A stretch of 64,000 bases of DNA from CAYJPV01 sp964372095 (lineage in GTDB: Bacteria; Acidobacteriota; Vicinamibacteria; Vicinamibacterales; JAKQTR01), in NCBI GenBank assembly GCA_964372095.1, contig CAYJPV010000029.1, forward strand, positions 7,183 to 71,182, written 5' to 3'. The notes below the pieces were generated by a model. It ran no database searches, was not told the DNA's origin, and worked only from the letters and a program-made list of their open reading frames with translations. Below, one piece after another: positions 31,544-40,088 of this stretch. Every line of letters starts with the position of its first letter. Position 1 is the first letter of the stretch. Made by a program: the position numbers and the translations under genes.

Positions 31544-32011
31544 TCACCCTCGAGGGCGCGGCGTGGGTGGCGTTGCCGTCTGGGACCAGTGCGTGTGGAT
31601 GACGCGCCACCCCTCGGCCTTCTTCTGGTAGATCTGGGTGGCGTTCCACCGACTCGTGACCGAACCATTCCGGCGCAGCAGGATGTACGTGAGCACCGCG
31701 GTGCTCCCCCCCGCCTGCACCTTGGGCTCCAGCATGTCGTAGCTGTCGAACAGCGCCCTGCCTCGGTACGGCTCGACCAGCGCCATCAGCGCCGCACGCC
31801 CGTCGACACGCTTCTCGGTCATCACGTGGAAGTAGGTGATATCCGCATCCGCCACGGCGAGGAGCGGGTCGGGGTTCCCCTGGATCCAGCCGTCCATTGC
31901 CTTTCGCTCCAGGGCGACAATCTCCGACATCGTGTCGGTTGCTGACGGGAGCCGCACCGGCGTGACGCCGAGAGCGGTGACGATCGAGAACACCAGCATC
32001 GTCTTCTTCAC
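31544..32011 (-). CDS. Exported SnoaL/DUF4440-like protein (NTF2 fold)
   Basis: A 155-residue protein from GTG 32011 with GGGAGG six bases upstream. A signal peptide (MKKTMLVFSIVTALGVTPV) is followed by an NTF2-like domain: IVALERKAMDGWIQGNPDPLLAV, ITYFHVMTEKRVDGRAALMAL and the closing strands RWNATQIYQKKAEGWRVIHTHWS. This pattern fits DUF4440 or SnoaL-like proteins, a fold used by small hydrolases, isomerases and binding proteins. Nothing points to a substrate. It lies about 60 bases beyond the end of an ECF sigma gene, on the same strand. Confidence 0.8.
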   Translation of the reverse strand: MKKTMLVFSIVTALGVTPVRLPSATDTMSEIVALERKAMDGWIQGNPDPLLAVADADITYFHVMTEKRVDGRAALMALVEPYRGRALFDSYDMLEPKVQAGGSTAVLTYILLRRNGSVTSRWNATQIYQKKAEGWRVIHTHWSQTATPPTPRPRG

Positions 32012-32069
32012 GAATTCCCTCCCTGGGATTCGGACCGTTGCACTTCGTGGTCGCGTGGCACTGGCCGCG

Positions 32070-32978
32070 TCACGCGGGCGACTCGAGCGACACGGACTTC
32101 AGCGCCTCGCGCAGTCTGGCGACTTGCTCAGATCGCTCGTAGAAGGGGTGCCCTCGGTAGACGTCGGCACCGACCTTCATGTACGCGTCGCCCAACTCGG
32201 TGATCCGGGCGTCGGCGACCTCGCGAACCCTGCGTCGGTAGCCGGTGGTGAACGTGAGTTTATGCGGATCGACGAACCCGCCCTTGATGAACGCCTGAGT
32301 CTTCCGCGCGCATGTGCAGGCGCTGCCGGGAGTTACGAGGCTGCAGTTGCCGCGCAGATATTCGTACAAGTCCCGACGAGACCGGGACAGGATCTGCCGG
32401 AAGTTGACTGGCGTCACCTCGACGATCTCCGCACCGACCTCGTCACTGACCCCGAACACCTCGCCCAGGATGAAGACCAACCGCTGTCGGCCATCGAGGC
32501 AGAGCAACGTGCCCAGGCTGCAGGTGATCTTGGTCTCCTCGATGAGGATCTCGACGGGAACCGGAACGGTTTGCGGGTCCGGAAGGTCGAGGTCGGGCGT
32601 TTGTCGAAGCCCTCCGGCGGCCACCTCGAACGAGCAGATCGCGTCGGCGGCGTTCCACCGGTCCTTCTTGATGTTGAGCACGTGGTTCACCGCAATCCGA
32701 TAGAGCCATGTGCGGAACCTGCTGTCGCCCCGAAACGCAGGCAGTCCCTTCAGCACCTTGACGAAGACGTCCTGGGTTGCGTCCTCCGCGTCGGCGTGAT
32801 TGTTGAGCATGCGCAGGGCCATATTGAAGACCCACGGCTGGTGCCGCTCGATCAGTCGCTCGAGGGCGTCGCGGGCGCCGGCTCGTGCCTCAGTCAACAG
32901 GATCTCGTCGGGTGGATCGCCAGCGTCCTCGCGAAACGGGTGGTGCATGAGTTCCTCCAATTCGGCCTCCGTGTCCAT
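32070..32978 (-). CDS. ECF sigma factor with Cys-containing C-terminal extension
   Basis: A 302-residue sigma factor, much longer than the usual 160-200. Region 2 (about residues 30-105) reads NNHADAEDATQDVFVKVLKG and FRTWLYRIAVNHVLNIKK. Region 4 lies at about 155-200. After it comes a 100-residue extension with CSLVTPGSACTCARKTQAFI, a likely zinc site, and VADARITELGDAY. Factors of this build, with a Cys-rich tail, are known in several phyla and may sense metals or redox state without a separate anti-sigma. No anti-sigma gene is adjacent. The downstream exported SnoaL-like protein may be its target or partner. Confidence 0.85.
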   Translation of the reverse strand: MDTEAELEELMHHPFREDAGDPPDEILLTEARAGARDALERLIERHQPWVFNMALRMLNNHADAEDATQDVFVKVLKGLPAFRGDSRFRTWLYRIAVNHVLNIKKDRWNAADAICSFEVAAGGLRQTPDLDLPDPQTVPVPVEILIEETKITCSLGTLLCLDGRQRLVFILGEVFGVSDEVGAEIVEVTPVNFRQILSRSRRDLYEYLRGNCSLVTPGSACTCARKTQAFIKGGFVDPHKLTFTTGYRRRVREVADARITELGDAYMKVGADVYRGHPFYERSEQVARLREALKSVSLESPA

Positions 32979-33338
32979 CGGACGGCCACTACTCTATTGG
33001 ACAACACCCAGGGGGCCCCGTGACAGTGATCTCGAAGTAATCTGCGCCATCTGCACCTGCCCACCGAGGTCACGCCGCGTCCGGGGCGGGCACCGCCCCT
33101 CGACGTCGCTCGGGGCGTCCTGAGCCGGGTCGAAGGGCTCCGCGTCTCGAAACCTGCGAGTTCAACCAGGACCCGGAGTGCGCGGTGTTCAACGCATGCG
33201 CGTGATCGGCGTACGCACGTGCCCGTGGTGGCTACCATCTGCAGCCGCGAATCACGCGGCGCGGCGGTAGTCATGATGAAGCCCGTTCAGGACTGACAGC
33301 GCCACGACGTCCCCGGAGCGGGCGCATTAGCCAAGCTC
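32979..33338. other. Intergenic spacer with a CCTGAGC..TCGAAGGG repeat
   Basis: No complete gene was found. At 33119-33137 lies CCTGAGCCGGGTCGAAGGG, a member of the same repeat type as 14315-14332. A short open end at about 33145-33204 reads ETCEFNQDPECAVFNACA-stop, a Cys-rich tail of an unrecognised, apparently truncated gene. Promoters of the flanking divergent genes must lie here but were not identified. Confidence 0.45.
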
Positions 33339-35975
33339 ATGGCGGAGGCTGGCGCGAAGGCACGGCCGCTCGTGCACCGGCAGCTGTTTGCGATCACGGC
33401 CCAGATCCGCCGTGACCGATTGGTCCAACTCGAGGCCAGTCCGGATGTCGCGCAGATCTCCACCGACGCCGTGGTGCGCTCTCAGGCGATGAACGACACC
33501 GATGCTTCCTGGGCGCAGCTGATGAAACAGCGCAAGGCGGCGGACGAGCAGCTCCAGATGGCGGTCCAGGCGGTCAACGATCATTACCTGCCGAAGATCG
33601 AACAGCTGACCACCGCCGCGCGGGAACGCCGCAAGGCGACTGAATCGCAGGCCCAGCAACGCCTCGAGGCAGCGGCGGCCACGTTGGCCACGAGGCTGGC
33701 TGCGGTTCAAGCGCGTGCGGACGCTGCCGCGGTCCGTCGAAACGAGCGCACGGCCGCCGCGAATCTGCGTCAGGCGGCTGCCGCCCAGCGGCGTGCCGAG
33801 CGCGATGCTGCAGCCAACCAGCGCAAACTGGCGGCGGACGCCAGGCGTGCGGCTTTGGAAGCGGCGGCCAACCAGCGGAAGGCTGCCGCAACGCAGAAGC
33901 GCCAGCAGATCGAGTCCGCTGCGGCTGCCCGCAAGGCGAACGCCGCCAAGGTGCGCAAGGACAAGGTGACGGCGGCGGAGCAGCGAAAGCTCAGAGCCAC
34001 CTACCTGCCGTACACGCTGAAGAGGGCAGAGATCGCCGCGGCCGACGCGGAGATCAGCGCGGCCTATACTGCCGAAAAGGCCGAAATCGCGGCTGCCGAC
34101 CGTGACGTGTCGGCGGCGAAGACCCTCGAATCGACTGAGTTGAAGGCTGCCGATCGGGATATCTCATCGGCCCGCGCCGAGGCGTCCGCGGAAACGGCCA
34201 TCGCCACCAATGAACTCGCAGCAGCCAAGGCGGAGTACGAGACGGTGGCACGCAGCGTCAGCACGGAGCTTGGAGCCGCGCAGACGGAGTACACCACGGC
34301 GATGGCGCCGGTCGTGGCCGAACAGACTGCCGCTCAAGCCGAGAACACCACTGAGGTCCAGGCCGCAACAACTCAGATCACTCAGGCGGCGGCGGACTTC
34401 ACCGCCGATATGCTCGTGGTCGACGGCGTCGAGGCCGAGCGGGCCACCCTCGTCAAGGGACTCCAGCGCGAGGCGGACAAGGCGCTGGTCCCGCTCAACA
34501 CCAGCCTCGCGGCCAACGAACAGGCGAATGTCTCAGAGGTGATTGCCAAGTCTGGCAGGATCAGGGACATGGCCGCCAAGGCTCCGGCCGCGCTGAAGAA
34601 GCTCCTTCGCGCGACGGCGCTGGCGTTCGAAGTCGATTTCGCCAAGACGCCCCGGCTGCGGGAGAACGACCTGATCCAGAGTCTGGGGCTGGAACGTTCC
34701 ATCCTGACAGGCTACGACGTCGGCGTCGCGGTGATCGACTCAGGCGTCCGCAACGACGGCGGCGAATTGAAGGTCGTCCATCGGTACAACTTCTCGGCGG
34801 CGCCCTCGGAGCTGCACGACGACTTCGGTCACGGCACACACGTGGCGAGCTTGATCGGCAGCAACGGCAAGGGATCCAGCGGCGTAGGTCGCGGCGTCGC
34901 GCCCGGCGTGCGGATTGTCGATCTCCGGGTGCTCGATGGGCAGGGTGCGGGTTACACGAGCGACGTCATCCTGGCAATCGACTACGCCATCGCCAACCGC
35001 GACACGTTCGGCATCGACGTCATCAATCTGTCACTGGGCCACCCCATCTTCGAACCCGCGGCGAAGGACCCGCTCGTGCAAGCCGTCGAACGCGCCGTAG
35101 CCTCGGGAATCGTGGTCGTGGCTTCGGCTGGTAACCTCGGGCGCAATCTCGAGACCAAGGAAGTCGGCTACGCCGGCCTCACCTCGCCGGGCAACGCGCC
35201 GTCTGCCATCACGGTCGGCGCGCTCGATACGAAGGGTACCGAGACACGCGAAGATGATGAAGTGGCGCCCTTCAGCTCGCGCGGTCCAACCTGGTACGAC
35301 GGCTACGCCAAGCCCGACGTCGTCGCGCCCGGGTATCGGCTCATCGGCAAGGCGGCCAAGGACAGCACCATCTACGACGACTACCCGGGCGGCCTCGTGG
35401 CGGAGGAGTCGTCCAAACCCAACCTCATGACGCTCAGCGGCACGAGCATGGCCACGGGCGTGGCCAGCGGCGTGGTGGCGCTGATGATTGAAGCGAACCG
35501 GTACGCGGCGATCGAAGCAGGTGTCGAGGGCCGGCTCACCCCCAATGCCCTCAAGGCGATGCTGCAATTCACGGCCTACGTGTTGCCCAATGTCGACGTC
35601 CTGACCCAGGGCGCGGGCGCCATCAACCCGGCCGGTGCAACCGACCTCGCCGGGGCCGTCAACCCGGCAGCCGCGAGCGGCGAGTGGTGGATGCTGACGC
35701 CGGTCGACCCCTTCACGACCACAGACACTGATCAGTTCGCGTGGGCGCAGCGGATCATCTGGGGCGACCGGATCATCTGGGGTGATCGGATCATCTGGGG
35801 CGACCTGCAGAGTGTGGTGTGGGATCAGCGGATCATCTGGGGCGACCGGATCATCTGGGGCGACCGGATTATCTGGGGCGACCGAATCATCTGGGGCGAT
35901 CTGTCCCTGGTGCCGAACATGACCAACAGCAACGCAATCTTCGGACAGACACTGACGGCCGGATCGAAGCGCTAG
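33339..35975 (+). CDS. Subtilisin-like protease (S8) with inserted coiled coil and RIIWGD repeats
   Basis: An 878-residue protein. Residues about 10-50 look like the end of an I9 propeptide (LEASPDVAQISTDAVV). Residues about 55-400 are an Ala/Arg/Lys/Glu-rich coiled coil with no proline-rich breaks. The S8 domain begins near 445, with Asp467 (VAVIDSG), His498 (FGHGTHVASL), Asn in VASAGN and Ser703 (SGTSMATG), so it should be active. The C-terminus carries seven RIIWGD hexapeptides. There is no signal peptide at ATG 33339, and the propeptide looks cut at its front, so the gene may be truncated upstream or started elsewhere. The insertion of a long coiled coil between propeptide and protease is unusual. 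Confidence 0.85.
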   Translation: MAEAGAKARPLVHRQLFAITAQIRRDRLVQLEASPDVAQISTDAVVRSQAMNDTDASWAQLMKQRKAADEQLQMAVQAVNDHYLPKIEQLTTAARERRKATESQAQQRLEAAAATLATRLAAVQARADAAAVRRNERTAAANLRQAAAAQRRAERDAAANQRKLAADARRAALEAAANQRKAAATQKRQQIESAAAARKANAAKVRKDKVTAAEQRKLRATYLPYTLKRAEIAAADAEISAAYTAEKAEIAAADRDVSAAKTLESTELKAADRDISSARAEASAETAIATNELAAAKAEYETVARSVSTELGAAQTEYTTAMAPVVAEQTAAQAENTTEVQAATTQITQAAADFTADMLVVDGVEAERATLVKGLQREADKALVPLNTSLAANEQANVSEVIAKSGRIRDMAAKAPAALKKLLRATALAFEVDFAKTPRLRENDLIQSLGLERSILTGYDVGVAVIDSGVRNDGGELKVVHRYNFSAAPSELHDDFGHGTHVASLIGSNGKGSSGVGRGVAPGVRIVDLRVLDGQGAGYTSDVILAIDYAIANRDTFGIDVINLSLGHPIFEPAAKDPLVQAVERAVASGIVVVASAGNLGRNLETKEVGYAGLTSPGNAPSAITVGALDTKGTETREDDEVAPFSSRGPTWYDGYAKPDVVAPGYRLIGKAAKDSTIYDDYPGGLVAEESSKPNLMTLSGTSMATGVASGVVALMIEANRYAAIEAGVEGRLTPNALKAMLQFTAYVLPNVDVLTQGAGAINPAGATDLAGAVNPAAASGEWWMLTPVDPFTTTDTDQFAWAQRIIWGDRIIWGDRIIWGDLQSVVWDQRIIWGDRIIWGDRIIWGDRIIWGDLSLVPNMTNSNAIFGQTLTAGSKR
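35751..35900 (+). repeat. 18-base tandem repeat encoding RIIWGD
   Basis: Units of the form CGGATCATCTGGGGCGAC are repeated three times, interrupted by 24 bases encoding LQSVVWDQ, then four times more. Substitutions are nearly all at third positions (ATC/ATT, GGC/GGT), so the peptide is under selection. Related IVWG/IIWG repeats occur at the ends of other bacterial subtilases. Confidence 0.9.
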
Positions 35976-36103
35976 GGAGCGCCACAGCGGGCGAGCCAAG
36001 CGGGCGGGCCGTATGTGCCCGCCCGTTCTCGTTACCCCGGCGCCGATTGTGTGGCGCGAATGTCTCGGAAGCTGGATAAGTGTGTGAGCTTGACCACCAG
36101 CGA

Positions 36104-37194
36104 CCGGTCCGGGGGCGCTGTCAGGTCGATCGCGGACGATTGTCGTCGTGGCCACCTACGACAACTTTCTCGCCAAGAAAGAGGAGTGGTTGGCCAACGA
36201 GGCCGTGCAACGGGAGAAGTTCGACAAGAGACTCGCGGAGGAGGAAGTCTGGCTGCGGCAGGGCATCAAGGCACGCCGGACGCGCAACGAGGGCCGCGTG
36301 CGGGCGTTGATGGCGATGCGCGAGGAACGGGCCGCGCGGCGCGACCAGCCGGGCATGGTGCGCCTGCAGGTGGAAGCAGCGGACCCGTCAGGCAAACGCG
36401 TGTTCGAGGCCGACGCCGTGTCCAAGCCGTTCGGCGGGAGGACCGTCATCCGCGACTTCTCTGTCCGCATCATGCGCGGCGACCGGATCGGACTGATCGG
36501 TCCGAACGGCGTCGGTAAGACAACGCTCCTCCGGCTGCTCCTGGTGAACTGGCGCCTGATTCGGGGACCGTGGAGCAGGGCGCAAACGTCCAGGTGGCGT
36601 ACTACGAACGACAGCGCGAGCTACTCGATCCTGAACGGAGTGTGTTCGACACGATCGGCGAGGGCAACGATGTGATGCCGTCACGGTCAATGGGCAGTCG
36701 CGTCATGTCAATGGGTACCTCGCCGACTTCCTGTTTCCTCCGGAGCGCGCCCGCTCACCGGTCAAGAGCCTGTCCGGCGGCGAGCGCAACCGCCTGATGC
36801 TGGCGCGGAGTGTCACCCGCCCGGCCAATGTGCTGGTGCACGACGAACCGACCAAACGACCTCAACATCGAGTCGCTCGAACTGCTCGAGGCGCAGCTTG
36901 CCGAGTTCCCGGGCACGTTGCTGCTGGTGAGCCACGACCGGGAGTTCCTCGACAACGCCGTCACGCAAGCGGCTGACGTTCAACGAGCAGCGGGAATACG
37001 CGCGGCTGCCCGAGCACATCGAGGGCCTCGAGGCCGAGGTCCGGCGGCTCCAGGACACCGTCGCCGGAGCGGATTTCTGCAAGGAAGGCGCCGAGGCAAT
37101 CCGGCGGACCCTGGCGCGCCTCGATGAGGCGCAGCAGGAGCTGCAGCAGGCAGATGCACGCTGGGTGGAGTTGGAGTCACGGGCAGGCGCGTGA
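36104..37194 (+). pseudogene. Decayed Uup-type ABC-F ATPase gene
   Basis: Pieces of one ABC-F protein appear in order but in different frames: VDRGRLSSWP, then YDNFLAKKEEW and VWLRQGIKARRTRNEGRVRA (linker), a Walker A region IGLIGPNGVGKTTLLRLLL, GELAPDSGTVEQGANVQVAY, SLSGGERNRLMLARSV with DEPT, DLNIESLELLEAQLAEFPG with LLLVSHDREFLDN, and the C-terminal domain LTFNEQREYARLPEHIEGL to the stop at 37192-37194. There are at least four frame breaks (about 36157, 36540, 36672 and 36854) and a deletion near 36966. The first ABC domain is missing. ABC-F proteins of this type act on ribosomes or DNA. This copy cannot. Confidence 0.88.
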
Positions 37195-37252
37195 CGACTG
37201 CGTGCGGCCGACTCCGACAGCCCCGCGGGGCCTGCCACTGGTTGCCCGTCCT

Positions 37253-38560
37253 CTATGACAGCCGCTTCCGCAACGCCTCCAACAACCGATCAATCTCGCC
37301 CTCCGTGTTGAACGCGTGCACCGAGGCACGCAGGACGTCGACACCGATCGGCTGGTGGCGCACGTACCGCGTCACGACACGGTCCTGGCGCGAAAGCGCG
37401 AAGAACAGGGCCGAGGTGTCGATGCCGGGCGTGCGGAACGACACGAGGCCGGCCGACAGCTCCGGCGATTCGGGCGTGACGATCTCCACGCCCGGCAGCG
37501 CCGACAGGCCACGACGGAGCCGTGCCACGAGCAGTCGCATCCGCGCCATGATCGCGTCACGGCCCACACGCTCGTGTCGCGCGATCGCCGGGACGATGGC
37601 CCAGAACGCCGGTGCGTAGTAGCGGAAGTTCACCGAGTACTTCAGCAGCGCCGCCGGCCAGCCGGCTGCGAAGTCGACACCGGGGTTTGACGTCCCGTAA
37701 CGGTCCTTCGTGTCCCATCCCTCGTAGGCCTCCACCACGGACGGCCAGAGGCGGTCCTGCAGGTCCCTGCGCACGGTGAAGAACCCCGTGCCGTAGGGCG
37801 ACCCCAGCCACTTGTGCAGGCTGGCTGCATAGCAGTCACAGCCGACGTCACGGATGTTCACGTCGATCATGCCGACGGCCTGGGCGCCATCCACGATGGA
37901 GAGGACACCCCGGCGCCTCGCCATGGCGCACAACTCCCTGGCCGGCAGCACGAGTCCGTCGGTGTACTGGATGTGGCAGAAGCTGATCGCTCTCGTGCGC
38001 GCGGTGACGGCAGACTCGAAGTGGTCGATGATGGCCTGCGTGGTGCGAAGCGTGGCGGGCATGGGAATCTGCTTCACGACGATGCCCCGACGTTTCGCCG
38101 CCATCAGGTACGGGTAGATGCCCGCCTGGTGTTCGTGTTCCGTCGTGAGGATCTCGTCTCCTGGTTCCAACGGGAGGCCCGACGCGATCACGTTCATCGC
38201 TTCTGTCGCGCCGCTCGCGAACGCCAGTTCGTCCTTGTCGGCGCCCAGGAATGCGGCGATCCGCTCGACAACCGGCACGATCGACGCTGCCGGAAAATGG
38301 GAGGCGAAATGCCGATTGTAGTTGGCGCGCATGACCTCGCGGTCTCGCGTGTCCGCCCCGGCCACGTCGCGGGCTGGCGGTCCGTAGGTGCCCCAGTTGA
38401 GGTACGCGAGATCCGGTTCGACTGTGAGTTCGGACCGCAACGCCCGCCAATCGACCGCGCCAGGCTGCGCACCCGATGCCTTCACGGAAGCGGGCCACGC
38501 GGCGGCAGCGGCAGCCACCAGGGGCGGGACGGCCAGGAATTCGCGTCGATTCAACGTCAT
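37253..38560 (-). CDS. Tat-exported class V aminotransferase-like PLP enzyme
   Basis: A 435-residue protein from ATG 38560 with AAGGAGG just upstream; an ATG three bases earlier is equally possible. The leader contains the twin-arginine motif NRREFLAV and a hydrophobic stretch (VPPLVAAAAAAWPASV), so the enzyme should be exported folded. The PLP fold is clear: FASGATEAMNVIASGL, VDGAQAVGMIDV with the cofactor-binding Asp, and YAASLHKWLGSPYGTGFF with the Schiff-base Lys. It resembles isopenicillin-N-epimerase-like and cysteine-desulfurase-like members of fold type I. The substrate is unknown. A periplasmic PLP enzyme of this class is uncommon but recurring. Confidence 0.88.
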   Translation of the reverse strand: MTLNRREFLAVPPLVAAAAAAWPASVKASGAQPGAVDWRALRSELTVEPDLAYLNWGTYGPPARDVAGADTRDREVMRANYNRHFASHFPAASIVPVVERIAAFLGADKDELAFASGATEAMNVIASGLPLEPGDEILTTEHEHQAGIYPYLMAAKRRGIVVKQIPMPATLRTTQAIIDHFESAVTARTRAISFCHIQYTDGLVLPARELCAMARRRGVLSIVDGAQAVGMIDVNIRDVGCDCYAASLHKWLGSPYGTGFFTVRRDLQDRLWPSVVEAYEGWDTKDRYGTSNPGVDFAAGWPAALLKYSVNFRYYAPAFWAIVPAIARHERVGRDAIMARMRLLVARLRRGLSALPGVEIVTPESPELSAGLVSFRTPGIDTSALFFALSRQDRVVTRYVRHQPIGVDVLRASVHAFNTEGEIDRLLEALRKRLS

Positions 38561-38625
38561 CATCCCTCCTTGGCACATGTCGGCTTCCCGCGCTGGGCGC
38601 ACGGATGCCGCCCCGGACGTCGCGA

Positions 38626-38647
38626 GTTGTCATATTGATAATACAAC
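38626..38647. promoter_or_regulatory. AT-rich dyad upstream of the aminotransferase
   Basis: GTTGTCATATTGATAATACAAC has outer arms GTTGT/ACAAC and an imperfect AT-rich centre. On the minus strand it contains TATTAT, a possible -10 box, about 70 bases before the aminotransferase start. It may combine promoter and operator. Confidence 0.4.
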
Positions 38648-38816
38648 ATGTGCCGCGCGGTGCCACGACGTGTGCCGCCCTAGAGCGGGAACTCCTGGGA
38701 ACGACGCCACGCCGACGCCGGACCTTGGCGACGCGCCGAGGTGTGAGGTGACGCCTGGCCGGAAGCGGCCCGCCGAGCCGCCGCCGCCGGCCGGCGCCCT
38801 GAATCGCGCAAGCGGT

Positions 38817-39030
38817 ACCGCTGGACCACGGTTCATCGTCAAGGGCGGGGTCGCCCTGGAGTTGCGCCTGCGCGACCGAGCCCGTGCGACGCAGGACATC
38901 GACGTGGTGCTGCGCGACTGGGAGGCTGACCTCGCGGATGCCCTCGAACGAGCCGGGAGACACGGATGTCGAAGCGGCGCTCGATCGGGTGCGCGACTTT
39001 GTCGGGCGCATCCTCACGGCGGGGGCGTAG
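38817..39030 (+). pseudogene. AbiEii-like nucleotidyltransferase fragment
   Basis: GPRFIVKGGVALELRLRDRA followed by RATQDIDVVLRDWEADL is the nucleotidyltransferase core of AbiEii-type toxins. After about 40 residues the frame changes and only the tail DTDVEAALDRVRDFVGRILT remains before TAG 39028-39030. The front of the gene and most of the middle are missing. No antitoxin gene is seen beside it; 38561-38816 holds only the aminotransferase promoter region. It is the fourth nucleotidyltransferase trace in the window. Confidence 0.65.
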
Positions 39031-39191
39031 GGCGCCCTGACAGCAGTTCGCCGCAGCGGGTTCAGTGACGTCCTCAAGTGATTCCGAGGCGATGTCGGCG
39101 CAGAAGGAAGGCCCCACAAACGACTCCGCTGCAGGACTGTGCGCTGCCAGGCAGATCGAGATGAGCTCTGGGACGCCGACTGACAACGCCA

Positions 39192-39322
39192 TTCGACTCC
39201 GCCGCCCGCTGACGTCGTCGCTCAGGGTGGTTGCCGGAGATGACGGGTTCAAATCCCCCCGTACAAGGCGAAAGCCGCTTGATTTCTCAAGCGGCTTTCA
39301 TGGTTGCGGGGGGGCGAGGCAA
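39192..39322. repeat. Right copy of the ~130-bp repeat bounding the accessory region
   Basis: Positions 39192-39257 align gap-free with 29395-29460. The core TGGTTGCCGG-N8-GGTTCAAATCCC lies at 39228-39257. It is followed by a hairpin (AAAGCCGCTTG-ATTTCT-CAAGCGGCTTT, 39271-39298) and CATGGTTGCGGGG, the complement of a tRNA-fMet 3' end. The spacer 39031-39191 before it shows no gene. Confidence 0.65.
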
Positions 39323-39325
39323 CGC

Positions 39326-39393
39326 GCCGCGGATGGGTGGAGCAGCGGCGTGGTTGCCGGCAAACAACGGTTCAAATCCCGCCCCCGCAACCG
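39326..39393 (+). pseudogene. tRNA-like remnant next to tRNA-fMet
   Basis: On the plus strand CGCGGATGGGTGGAGCAG resembles the 5' part of the initiator tRNA gene, and GGTTCAAATCCCGCCCCCGC followed by AACC resembles its T arm and 3' end. The middle (39345-39369) is shortened and gives no proper anticodon arm. The T-arm core TGGTTGCCGG-N8-GGTTCAAATCCC (39351-39380) is the third copy of the motif in the two boundary repeats. It is probably a degenerate, inverted copy of the functional gene at 39461-39537. Confidence 0.5.
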
Positions 39394-39428
39394 CATGGGC
39401 CGAAGTCGTAGGTGGCCGTACAAATGGA

Positions 39429-39459
39429 AAGGGCCACCTGGTCTTCCCAGGCGGCCCTT
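39429..39459 (-). terminator. Terminator hairpin of tRNA-fMet
   Basis: Arms AAGGGCCACCTGG and CCAGGCGGCCCTT (13 bp with one mismatch, loop TCTTC) lie directly beyond the CCA end of the tRNA. On the minus strand the stem ends in CCTTTCC, a short T tract. Confidence 0.75.
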
Positions 39460-39460
39460 G

Positions 39461-39537
<77 letters not shown>

Positions 39538-39572
39538 TCAGCGAACGTGTAGACGCCACGTCCAACAGGAGA

Positions 39573-39601
39573 ATCGTACCACGCATACGTTGCGAGGTCA
39601 A
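39573..39601 (-). promoter_or_regulatory. Sigma-70-like promoter of tRNA-fMet
   Basis: On the minus strand TTGACC (39596-39601) and TACGAT (39573-39578) are separated by 17 bases. The predicted start of transcription, near 39566, is about 29 bases before the mature tRNA 5' end. Confidence 0.65.
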
Positions 39602-39648
39602 ACCGACGACGTCATACTCGGCATCGGCGCAGAACGTGTGGGCGTGTG

Positions 39649-40005
39649 TCAGCGCGGGGGGTGCGGTGACGGGACGTCACGAATGATGAACAACTTCTCG
39701 CCGGGCTTGATCAGGCCCAGTTCCCGCCGGGCCAGTTCTTCAATGGCCGCGGGATCCTGCTGCAGGCGGCGCACCTGTTCCTGAATGCGCTGGTTCTCGG
39801 CTTCCGCGCGATCGATGTCGGCTTCGAGCGCCGCCACCTGCTGCTGAGTCCGCACGAGAGCCAACAGGCCTCGTTCGCCGAAGAGCGCGTCGGCCACAAG
39901 GATCACGCCGACGGTCAGCGAGATCGCCAGCACGGCCCGCCGGACCTGACCGACACGCCTGGTATCGTGTCGTCTCGGCGTGGGTGATGGCGGGATCGCG
40001 GGCAT
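39649..40005 (-). CDS. ftsB: FtsB/DivIC-type septum formation initiator
   Basis: A 118-residue bitopic membrane protein. A short basic cytoplasmic start is followed by one membrane span (AVLAISLTVGVILVADALFG, about residues 24-43), a coiled coil (VAALEADIDRAEAENQRIQE) and the terminal block ARRELGLIKPGEKLFII that is characteristic of FtsB/DivIC. These proteins join FtsL and FtsQ in the division complex. The extended N-terminus (MPAIPPSPTPRRHDTRRV) may be partly untranslated. Confidence 0.9.
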   Translation of the reverse strand: MPAIPPSPTPRRHDTRRVGQVRRAVLAISLTVGVILVADALFGERGLLALVRTQQQVAALEADIDRAEAENQRIQEQVRRLQQDPAAIEELARRELGLIKPGEKLFIIRDVPSPHPPR

Positions 40006-40088
40006 GCTCGCATTGTTGTACCCTAATCATCGATCCTTGTACAGGGAAAAATCGCACGCGAATCACCTGCTCGCCACGAGGGACCGCC

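Noticed and set aside
31361..31945. A 194-codon frame continuing from the ferredoxin-like fragment
   Set aside because: Only the first 25 residues resemble a known protein. The rest is antisense to the SnoaL-like gene.
35751..35900. The 18-base repeats as a CRISPR or non-coding array
   Set aside because: They are in frame within the subtilase, with silent third-position changes.
29395..39322. The accessory region as an intact mobile island with its own integrase
   Set aside because: No integrase, recombinase or transposase frame was found between the boundary repeats.
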